A DNA stretch of 64,000 nucleotides from Neptuniibacter sp. 1_MG-2023 (GTDB lineage: Bacteria; Pseudomonadota; Gammaproteobacteria; Pseudomonadales; Balneatricaceae). The position numbers and the translations under genes are program-made. The DNA lies in assembly GCF_030547185.1 (NCBI RefSeq), contig NZ_JAUOQR010000002.1:124001-188000 (forward strand). The letters are read 5' to 3'. The notes beneath the pieces are model-generated. The model did not search any database. It had not been told where the DNA came from and was given only the letters and a program-made list of their open reading frames with translations. Below are positions 1-6,672 of this stretch, in pieces. Numbering within the stretch: the first letter of the stretch is position 1; every line of letters starts with the position of its first letter.

Positions 1-1347
1 AGTGAATATCAACAGCCGGAGTTAGATATACCTCAAGGCTGGTCTCAGACATCGTTGCCGAGTGCAGTACAAAACTCGAGTGACAATGCAGTGGCGCTTG
101 CTCAACCTGAGCAGTGGTGGACCCTATTTAATGATCCCGCACTCAACCGTCTTATAGATAAAGTCTTGGTATCAAACAGTGATATAGAAAAAGCGACTTT
201 GACTTTAAGAAAAGCTTTATTGGAAGCCGGTGTTAGTGAAAACAACAAAGTTCCTAAGCTGGGTTTCTCACAGAGTTCCTCTTACGAATATGACTTTGAT
301 TCCGGTTCATCGGACTCTAGCTATAGCACAGGTTTATCTTTGAGTTATGAGCTGGACCTTTGGAACCGTGTTGCGGCCTTAGCTGACGCGAGTGAACTGG
401 CTGCCAGAGCAAGCTATGAAGACAGAGAAAATATAGCCCAAGATCTAGTTGTAACAACAGCTACGCTCTATTGGAAAGTGGCCTATCTTCACCAGAGACT
501 TGCACTGATAAAAGATAACATAATGGACAGTGAGCGCATTGCTAAGCTTACCAAGTTAAAGTACAAAAATGGTTCTAATACATCATTAGAGGTGATTGAA
601 TCAGAGCAAGCTCTGTTTAATCAACAAGTGCAGCTGAGTCAGCTGCAGCAAGAGCTATCAGAAGCCAAAAACTCCCTTTCCATCCTACTTAACCAGCCCT
701 TGCAAGAGACGGGAATAAGCCTTGAACAGTTATCGGTACAGCCTATACCTGATATTGAGGCAGGGATACCGGCGCAGCTTCTGCTACGTCGACCTGATGT
801 AAGAGCTAGTTTATATGAGCTGAGATCTACCCTTGCCTCAAAAGATGCAGTGGCAGCGGGTTATCTTCCGACTATTACGCTAACTGGGGCATTAAATTCC
901 TCATCTTCTAGTTTGTTGAACTTGTTGAAAAATCCAGTAGCAACCCTCGGAAGTGGTATCGTTCTGCCTTTTCTTGAGTGGCGTGAGATGGAGTTAAATA
1001 AAGGTATTTCTGAAATCGACTATCAAATGGCGGTTGTGAATTATAGAGATACCCTTTATCAGGCATTTGAAGAGGTGGATAACCTACTTACCGCTAAAAA
1101 ACACTACGACTATCAAGCCGGTGTCTATCAAGAGCAATACACTAATGCCAAAGAGATAGAGCGCATTTACGAGAGTAAATATACTTATGGAGAGAGTGAA
1201 ATTATTGATTGGCTTAATGCAATGGAGTCGAGACGTAGTATTGAATCATCGTTGCTGGAAAGCCGCTATAACCAGTTTGTAGTTCAGGCAATGCTTTATC
1301 AGTCGTTAGGTGGTGGAGATATAGTTGGCCCTGTTGTAGCTCAGTAA
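1..1347 (+). CDS. TolC-family outer-membrane efflux lipoprotein (NodT/OprM type), 5' partial
   Basis: The reading frame is open from base 1, so the start and any signal peptide or lipobox lie outside the window. About 448 codons are present. The visible protein begins shortly before an EQWWTLFNDPALN segment, which is typical of the start of the mature domain of NodT/OprM-type factors. Two outer-membrane efflux repeats follow, with long helices, and LLRRPDVRAS marks the start of the second. Members form trimeric channels through the outer membrane and periplasm for RND or MacB-type tripartite pumps. The inner-membrane partners are probably upstream, outside the window. A strong terminator follows the gene. 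Family is certain; substrate cannot be inferred. Confidence 0.92.
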   Translation, partial: SEYQQPELDIPQGWSQTSLPSAVQNSSDNAVALAQPEQWWTLFNDPALNRLIDKVLVSNSDIEKATLTLRKALLEAGVSENNKVPKLGFSQSSSYEYDFDSGSSDSSYSTGLSLSYELDLWNRVAALADASELAARASYEDRENIAQDLVVTTATLYWKVAYLHQRLALIKDNIMDSERIAKLTKLKYKNGSNTSLEVIESEQALFNQQVQLSQLQQELSEAKNSLSILLNQPLQETGISLEQLSVQPIPDIEAGIPAQLLLRRPDVRASLYELRSTLASKDAVAAGYLPTITLTGALNSSSSSLLNLLKNPVATLGSGIVLPFLEWREMELNKGISEIDYQMAVVNYRDTLYQAFEEVDNLLTAKKHYDYQAGVYQEQYTNAKEIERIYESKYTYGESEIIDWLNAMESRRSIESSLLESRYNQFVVQAMLYQSLGGGDIVGPVVAQ

Positions 1348-1464
1348 GTTGGTCTATTGGGTTAGTTATATAATACCCATAAGAGCAAATCGAATAGCTA
1401 AGATCAGGTTATCGACAATAACCTATGGAGAGAGCAGGGAAGTTTTTAATCGTAGGTTAGTGTC

Positions 1465-1490
1465 AAGCCCACTATAAAGTGGGCTTTTTT
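1465..1490 (+). terminator. Rho-independent terminator after the TolC-family gene
   Basis: A perfect 9-bp stem (AAGCCCACT/AGTGGGCTT, loop ATAA) is followed by a run of T. A weaker hairpin (AGGTTAT/ATAACCT, 1406-1424) lies between the stop codon and this terminator. Confidence 0.9.
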
Positions 1491-1558
1491 GTATGTTTTA
1501 CAGTTATTTATAAGAGCTTTCTTGATGTTAAAAAGCTCTGTAGAACTGTGGTCATAGA

Positions 1559-2803
1559 TTATCCTTGGCAGGCTAATGGGGTAGGCGTGGTCGATGCTTG
1601 TGCTGCAGTAGCTATGCAATCAGTACCGAGGGCTGAAACCACAGAGAGCACTTGTTTGTAGCCGGTTCTCAGCAGAAAGGTAGGAGCACGGCCATAACTC
1701 TTTATACCTAATATAAATAGGCCCAATTCAGGGTGAGATAATTCAGCTAAGCCATGTTCAGGTACTGAGCCGCAGCTATGTTGATTCGGATCGATAAGTG
1801 GCGCAAGTCGTGTTGGGCTTTGGGTCGCCGGATCGAGGGATGTGCGTAATTCAGCCAAGAGGTTAAGGTTGGGGCGAAAGCCTGTGGCGGCGATGATACG
1901 ATCCACAGGTGGCAATGTTTTGGATCCACTTTGTATTATTAACTTGCCATTTTCCTGTTGAATTGCTTCAATCTCAAGTTCAGTAAATACCTCAATTTTC
2001 CCCTGCTCAAGTAGCTCTTGGATTCGAACTTCAAGACGGCGGCGCTCTTGCAGTTCATCATTTTCTGGTGAGCGAACGACGTTGTTGACTGAGCTATTTC
2101 TCACTCCCCAAAGGACACGCATATCTTTATGTTCATCGGCGAGCTGAACTAAATCTTGTAGAGCATTAAAAGCAGAATGACCGCCGCCCACAACTAACAC
2201 CGTTCTGTTTTTATATTGCTCCCGTTCAGAACCGAGAATATTGGGAACACCGTAGGCGATAGCCTCTTTTGCTTCGGTTTCACCTAATGCTGGAATACCA
2301 TGGGTGCCCAGCCAATTAGGTGTTTGATAGGTGCCTGATGCATCGATAACCGCTTGGACGATCATATCTTGCTCACCGTCAGGGTTTGATACTCGCAGCA
2401 CAAAGGGGGCTTTATCGCGACCTTCAGTACGTAAAAGGTCATGGTTAAGCCGGCTAACAGATTTGACCCGCGTATTTAGATGCAGGTGGGGGCTGATCTC
2501 TGGGTGAGAGGCTAATGGAGTTATATATTGCTCTAGTAGTTCATTGCCGGTGGGGAAATCCGTTGCCGTAGGTTCGTTCCAACCATTTGGTTTTAGTAGT
2601 TCAGCAGCGGCAGGATCCACGTTGTATGCCCAAGGGGAAAACATACGCACATGTCCCCAACGAGCGATATTAGCGCCTGCTTGGTTGCTGGCTTCAAACA
2701 GGACGGGAGTGAAGCCTCGCTTGAGTAGTTGAACCGCTGCACTCAAGCCTATAGGGCCCGCGCCAATAACGGCCACAGGTAGATTGGTTAATTCTTTGTG
2801 CAT
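1559..2803 (-). CDS. FAD-dependent NAD(P)-binding oxidoreductase (flavin monooxygenase-like)
   Basis: About 414 residues. An N-terminal FAD-binding Rossmann motif (VAVIGAGPIGLSAA), a second dinucleotide motif (VLVVGGGHSAFNAL) and IIAATGFRPN near the C-terminus give the two-nucleotide-fold layout of flavin monooxygenases and thioredoxin-reductase-like proteins. The WGHVRMFSPW segment resembles flavoproteins annotated as ArsO-like, but no arsenic genes are nearby, so the substrate is unknown. The frame stays open to 2839. I chose the ATG at 2803 because GGAGGAA lies just upstream and because a longer start would fall inside the operator at 2826-2840. The gene lies downstream of a MarR regulator on the same strand and is probably controlled by it. 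Confidence 0.85.
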   Translation of the reverse strand: MHKELTNLPVAVIGAGPIGLSAAVQLLKRGFTPVLFEASNQAGANIARWGHVRMFSPWAYNVDPAAAELLKPNGWNEPTATDFPTGNELLEQYITPLASHPEISPHLHLNTRVKSVSRLNHDLLRTEGRDKAPFVLRVSNPDGEQDMIVQAVIDASGTYQTPNWLGTHGIPALGETEAKEAIAYGVPNILGSEREQYKNRTVLVVGGGHSAFNALQDLVQLADEHKDMRVLWGVRNSSVNNVVRSPENDELQERRRLEVRIQELLEQGKIEVFTELEIEAIQQENGKLIIQSGSKTLPPVDRIIAATGFRPNLNLLAELRTSLDPATQSPTRLAPLIDPNQHSCGSVPEHGLAELSHPELGLFILGIKSYGRAPTFLLRTGYKQVLSVVSALGTDCIATAAQASTTPTPLACQG

Positions 2804-2825
2804 GAGAATTTCCTCCATGATTAAT

Positions 2826-2840
2826 GTTGTTACTAACAAC
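2826..2840. promoter_or_regulatory. Palindromic operator, second copy (MarR type)
   Basis: GTTGTTACTAACAAC is a perfect 7+1+7 palindrome. It is the reverse complement of the copy at 3330-3344 in front of the MarR gene. It lies between the MarR gene and the oxidoreductase, just upstream of the latter's ribosome binding site. Size and symmetry fit a MarR dimer site; assignment to this regulator is inference from position. Confidence 0.75.
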
Positions 2841-2860
2841 TAATAAGTTAAAAAAATGGC

Positions 2861-3307
2861 CTATGAGCCTAAGCGTGCACGTGCGGCCTTTGTAAGCTGC
2901 TGAATAAGGGTTAATGTGCCATCAATCACTTCTGGTGAAAGATCTTTAATCAGTGAAGCCTCTTCCATGATTAGGTCTTGATGAATGGTATGGTAGAGCG
3001 CTTCGCCCGCGGGAGTAAGAGACAGCTGGATCGCTCGCTGGTCTGCCGGATCCAAAAGCTTGAGTACGTACTCTTTGCGCAATAAAGAATCTACCACGCG
3101 GCTGGTGGTGCTCTTATCTAGATACATCTCATCAGCGAGTGCCTGCAATCTCAAAGGGCCACGTTTTACTAAGGTTTCAAGCGCATAACACTGTGCTACC
3201 GATACATCGTGGGAGCAGATGTAATCTCGGTCACGGAACTGGTGAACACGGATTAGTTGGTTGACAGCTTCGTATAGCGCTTCAGCACGCTCTAAATTAG
3301 CGGGCAT
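2861..3307 (-). CDS. MarR-family transcriptional regulator
   Basis: 148 residues, the usual MarR length. A winged helix-turn-helix lies in the middle (around LQALADEMYLDKSTTSRVVDSL), followed by a wing with the family's DQRA segment (KLLDPADQRAIQLSLTPAG), and helices at both ends for dimerisation. MarR proteins usually repress their own gene and a neighbouring enzyme or pump, and are released by small aromatic ligands or by oxidation. Two cysteines (in YICSHDVSVAQCYAL) lie near the N-terminal dimer region, so oxidation sensing is possible but unproven. The downstream flavoprotein is the likely target, as both genes are preceded by the same palindrome. Confidence 0.92.
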   Translation of the reverse strand: MPANLERAEALYEAVNQLIRVHQFRDRDYICSHDVSVAQCYALETLVKRGPLRLQALADEMYLDKSTTSRVVDSLLRKEYVLKLLDPADQRAIQLSLTPAGEALYHTIHQDLIMEEASLIKDLSPEVIDGTLTLIQQLTKAARARLGS

Positions 3308-3329
3308 AGAATTAACCTTGATAATTTAT

Positions 3330-3344
3330 GTTGTTAGTAACAAC
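3330..3344. promoter_or_regulatory. Palindromic operator upstream of the MarR gene
   Basis: GTTGTTAGTAACAAC is a perfect 15-bp palindrome 23 bases upstream of the MarR start codon. It lies just downstream of a TATTAT-like -10 on the minus strand, so binding near the transcription start would block transcription. It matches the site at 2826-2840 exactly when that site is read on the other strand. Confidence 0.75.
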
Positions 3345-3468
3345 TATAATAGGACTGCTTCTATCTTGCAAGCTTGAAGGGGGGCTGTGTTCTTGAACTG
3401 TGAATTTGTTATGGATGACTATCCAGTAGTACTATGACTGATATTGTTAAGTGTCAGGACAAGTAAAA

Positions 3469-3939
3469 ATGATCAATAGAGTCGTTTTAGCCAGCGTATT
3501 AGTTATGGTATCTGTAGTCGTTAGTGCGGAGGATAGTGTTGGTGAAAAGATCCTTGCAGTAGACCAGTTATTTAAGGAGGTGCGTTACAGGGATGAACAT
3601 ATCAATCTAGAGGGCGGGGTAACAATAGAGCAGTATTTTCAAACGCAGTTGTCGATGTGTAAAGATGGGGTTGAACTCGTTAAGCACGAAATTGGTCCGA
3701 AGGTGATAGGGAAATATTACAAAAACCTTGAAAGTGCGGATAAAAAGCAGCAGCGGAATGAGTTTATTGACAATTATGATTTTTGTTATGAAATGGTTAG
3801 AAATAATGATCCAGAGAATAAGCGGGTGATAACAGCTGCCGATATCGCAAAAAGGAAAAAACGGATGGAAGAAGCTGTGGAACTCTATCGTAGTGGTAAA
3901 AAGGTAAAGATCACGTTTGTGAAAAAAGAGTCACCTTGA
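3469..3939 (+). CDS. Exported protein of unknown function
   Basis: I do not recognise this protein. The start is taken as the ATG beginning MINRVVLASVLVMVSVVVSA, a typical signal peptide with cleavage probably after VSA; AGGAC lies upstream. The frame itself is open from 3451. The mature part of roughly 135 residues is highly charged, largely helical by composition, and has two cysteines (LSMCKDG and YDFCYEM) that could form a disulphide in the periplasm. The C-terminal third is rich in Lys, Arg and Glu. It is followed by two more small exported proteins of unknown function on the same strand. Confidence 0.65.
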   Translation: MINRVVLASVLVMVSVVVSAEDSVGEKILAVDQLFKEVRYRDEHINLEGGVTIEQYFQTQLSMCKDGVELVKHEIGPKVIGKYYKNLESADKKQQRNEFIDNYDFCYEMVRNNDPENKRVITAADIAKRKKRMEEAVELYRSGKKVKITFVKKESP

Positions 3940-3993
3940 ATTGTAAGATAATAGAAGGATTATTATTTTCTATTTGATCAAGAAGGATAAGTG

Positions 3994-4044
3994 ATGAACA
4001 TGAATACGCTTTATAAATGTTGGTTAGCAGGAGTGCATAGGTGA
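3994..4044 (+). CDS. Possible 16-residue upstream peptide ORF overlapping the next gene
   Basis: ATG at 3994 opens a 16-codon frame (MNMNTLYKCWLAGVHR). Its TGA stop overlaps the GTG start of the next gene in a GTGA arrangement. AAGGA lies six bases before the ATG, a better spaced Shine-Dalgarno than many in the window. It could be a translated leader that couples translation to the downstream gene, or chance. No homology can be claimed. Confidence 0.3.
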   Translation: MNMNTLYKCWLAGVHR

Positions 4045-4628
4045 AATATCTTTTTGCAATTTTAATTATCTGTTTACCCAGTTTTGCTTATGCGCTTGAT
4101 AAAATTACGTTAATACCATCTGGAAAAATCTCCTTTCAGAAGCCCATAAACTATAGTGCCCCGTTCAAAAAAGAGTATTTCGCCACGCTTGAAATAGGCG
4201 ATACGCTGTCTAAAGCTATGGTCATCCTAGAAGGTAAAAATAATCAAAGCTACCGAGTGGCGTTTCAACTTGAAACCAGTTTGTCGGTCAATGCTGAAGG
4301 TCCACACTTCGATTTAACCGAATGGAAACACTGCACGACGGAATGGCATCAACTTAACATTACTGATGGTAATGGGGTCGTGCTGCCAAACTTTGACGAG
4401 GTAAATGTGGACTGCTTTCCTGAGGTAAACCATGACGAAATAAAAGCCGCTGTGCTCGCCAAAGGGGGAGAGGAGTGGGTCAGAATATTTGAGGGAGAAG
4501 GCTGGCCCGACGGTTATAGCCCAGTTGAAATTTCGCTTAGCAGGGTACGTATTAAAATCGAAAAGTTAATCAACACTCAGTGGCGTGTATTGACGGTTAT
4601 AAATGTCGCTATTCCTATGGGGTGCTAA
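4041..4628 (+). CDS. Exported protein of unknown function
   Basis: 195 residues starting with GTG, with AGGAG upstream. MKYLFAILIICLPSFAYA is a clear signal peptide. The mature protein has a beta-rich composition and three cysteines (WKHCTTEWH, NVDCFPEV and a C-terminal MGC), compatible with one disulphide in the periplasm. I recognise no domain. The start overlaps the stop of a possible 16-residue upstream ORF. The 219 bases after the stop contain no convincing gene or terminator. Confidence 0.65.
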   Translation: MKYLFAILIICLPSFAYALDKITLIPSGKISFQKPINYSAPFKKEYFATLEIGDTLSKAMVILEGKNNQSYRVAFQLETSLSVNAEGPHFDLTEWKHCTTEWHQLNITDGNGVVLPNFDEVNVDCFPEVNHDEIKAAVLAKGGEEWVRIFEGEGWPDGYSPVEISLSRVRIKIEKLINTQWRVLTVINVAIPMGC

Positions 4629-4847
4629 ATTAACGTGTGGACTATTAGATTGTTTTTTCCAGAGGGTGTGGGGGTTCCTGTGCCAGTTATGGACCCCTAA
4701 TTGGAACGAGAGGTGGTAACTCGGCTATTTATTTGTCCGTCGGCGAAAAAAGAAGTTCTTAATTAAATATCTTATTTACCTTGATCGGATGGGCGTGAGC
4801 TCTCTCGTGTATGGAGCATCAAACACTTTAGCGAGGATGTAGAAAAC

Positions 4848-5162
4848 ATGAATAGTATTTGCCGTATGGTATGTGTGGTTTTATTGAGTGGATCCACGTA
4901 TACGCAAGCCGCATTGGCCCCTTCAGCCGCTAATTTGAAAGACTTAAATACAATGGTTCAATTTATATCTCAGCACCCGTTGGTGGCTCAAAGATTAAAA
5001 CAGATTGATTTAAGATCGCTGACTATATTTTTTGATCATGATTGCGAAGCTTATTTTGAGCGGCAACAATCGAGTTTTTTGACAGAAAATATGCCGGGGC
5101 CCCAGCCAGGAATAAAGTTCAAAAGCAGTAACTGTTCACTGGTTGAAAATAATGGTGAATAA
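4848..5162 (+). CDS. Small exported protein of unknown function
   Basis: 104 residues. The N-terminus MNSICRMVCVVLLSGSTYTQA looks like a signal peptide with cleavage near TQA-ALA. GAGGA lies 12 bases before the ATG. The mature part of about 80 residues holds two cysteines (FDHDCEAYF and KSSNCSLV), suggesting a disulphide. No family recognised. Third in a row of small exported proteins on this strand. Confidence 0.55.
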   Translation: MNSICRMVCVVLLSGSTYTQAALAPSAANLKDLNTMVQFISQHPLVAQRLKQIDLRSLTIFFDHDCEAYFERQQSSFLTENMPGPQPGIKFKSSNCSLVENNGE

Positions 5163-5526
5163 TAACTATTATAATCGCGCAAAAAATAGAGTTAACTAAT
5201 ATTAGCTTTATAGTCTCGGAAATAGCCTTTCTTTTTTACAAAAGCCAAAATATCTTGCTAGTTGTGTTTGTTATTTCCGATCAAGTGTCGTTAATTTCGT
5301 GCACTCGTCGCACCGAGTGCTATATTAATATTAATAGATTAATTTTGTGTGTATGTGCGGTTCGCGGGTTGTATGACGGTCGTCGTCGATAACCCTGTGG
5401 ATATGGTATTTGTGCTGAATGTTGGAATCAATGACAGAAAAATAACGACAAGGTTTTTATCTTGTCTGACATAAGGTAGAAAATAGTCGGTTACACCGAC
5501 CTTGAATATAACTATAAAGGATGCAA
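5163..5526 (+). promoter_or_regulatory. Leader region with three hairpins upstream of the TAXI transporter gene
   Basis: This 364-base gap holds three near-perfect inverted repeats: GCACTCG/CGAGTGC (5301-5320), GACAAG/CTTGTC (5447-5466) and GTCGGT/ACCGAC (5486-5500). The last lies about 16 bases before the AAGG ribosome binding site. They could be operators or structures in a long 5' untranslated region. No known riboswitch class is evident. Confidence 0.4.
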
Positions 5527-6513
5527 ATGATGAAGTTGAAGAAGTTATTTACTAACACCGTGGTTGCTGCCGGCATCGCGATTGGGGCTCAAAGTGGCGC
5601 AGCCGTTGCCGCTCCTCAATCATCCTATGTGACTATTGGTACTGGTGGTCAGACCGGTGTCTATTATGTAGTAGGTCAGTCCATTTGTCGTTTGGTTAAT
5701 CGTGGTAACAGCGATCACGGTATCAAGTGTACTGCGCCATCTACAGGTGGTTCGATTGCGAACCTGAATGCTATTCGTGCGGGTAACCAAGATATGGGTG
5801 TGGCCCAGTCTGACTGGCAGTACCACGCTTACAATGGCTCTAGTAAATTTTCTGAACAGGGTGCTAACACAGAGCTCCGCGCAGTATTCTCTGTACATCC
5901 TGAACCATTTACTGTGATTGCTCGCGCCGATGCTGGTATTAAGAGTTTTGACGATTTGAAAGGTAAACGGGTCAATATAGGTAATCCCGGTTCTGGCCAG
6001 CGCGGCACTATGGAAGTGGTCATGAAACGTAAAGGTTGGACCATGGATGACTTCAAACTTGCTTCAGAGTTGAAGGCGTCTGAGCAATCTCAAGCGTTGT
6101 GTGATAACAAGGTCGATGCGATTATCTACGCCGTTGGCCATCCTAATGGTTCGATTAAAGAAGCAACGACTTCATGTGACGCAGTATTGGTACCGGTAAC
6201 AGGTCCTGAAATCACGAAGTTGATCGATGATAACGCTTTTTACGCTGAGGCGATTATCCCTGGCGGCATGTATAACGGTAATGATGCCGATACCACTACC
6301 TTTGGCGTAGGTGCGACCTTCGTTTCTTCCACTAAGGCGGATCCGGAAGTGATCTATCAAGTGGTTAAGGCTGTGTTTGATAACTTTGACCGTTTCAAGC
6401 GTTTACACCCTGCCTTTGCCAATCTTGATCCCGCTAAAATGATCAAAAATGGTCTGTCTGCTCCATTACATGAAGGCGCTGTACGTTATTACAAAGAACG
6501 TGGCTGGATGTAA
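5527..6513 (+). CDS. TAXI-family TRAP transporter solute-binding protein
   Basis: About 328 residues. There is a signal peptide (KKLFTNTVVAAGIAIGAQSGAAVAA) and the TAXI-family opening YVTIGTGGQTGVYYVVGQSI. ARADAGIKSFDDLKGKRVNIG is the typical start of the second half, and the C-terminus (LHEGAVRYYKERGWM) is also characteristic. TAXI proteins capture an unidentified or organic-acid ligand in the periplasm and pass it to a fused DctQM permease, which is the next gene. The ATG at 5527 is preferred over 5521 because AAGG is then six bases away; 5530 is also possible. A hairpin terminator follows before the permease, consistent with more binding protein than permease being made. Confidence 0.93.
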   Translation: MMKLKKLFTNTVVAAGIAIGAQSGAAVAAPQSSYVTIGTGGQTGVYYVVGQSICRLVNRGNSDHGIKCTAPSTGGSIANLNAIRAGNQDMGVAQSDWQYHAYNGSSKFSEQGANTELRAVFSVHPEPFTVIARADAGIKSFDDLKGKRVNIGNPGSGQRGTMEVVMKRKGWTMDDFKLASELKASEQSQALCDNKVDAIIYAVGHPNGSIKEATTSCDAVLVPVTGPEITKLIDDNAFYAEAIIPGGMYNGNDADTTTFGVGATFVSSTKADPEVIYQVVKAVFDNFDRFKRLHPAFANLDPAKMIKNGLSAPLHEGAVRYYKERGWM

Positions 6514-6551
6514 GTAATACACCCCTGACTGGCGGCTCCGCCGTCTATTTC

Positions 6552-6584
6552 GACTATCCTAGGATGTTCCTGGGATAGTCTTTT
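6552..6584 (+). terminator. Terminator or attenuator between binding protein and permease genes
   Basis: A 13-bp stem (GACTATCCTAGGA with TCCTGGGATAGTC, one G-T pair, 3-base loop) is followed by TTTT. It lies inside a presumed operon, so partial read-through would give excess binding protein. Confidence 0.75.
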
Positions 6585-6672
6585 CTCAGTTCTGGCGTGA
6601 CCTTTGGGCTTTGCTGGAGCGCACTAATATTTACCGGCGGTAAACGCTGGGGGTGTTGGATCGGAGAGTATT

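Noticed and set aside
1479-1661. Short frame after the TolC terminator
   Set aside because: It begins inside the terminator stem and overlaps the end of the flavoprotein gene on the other strand.
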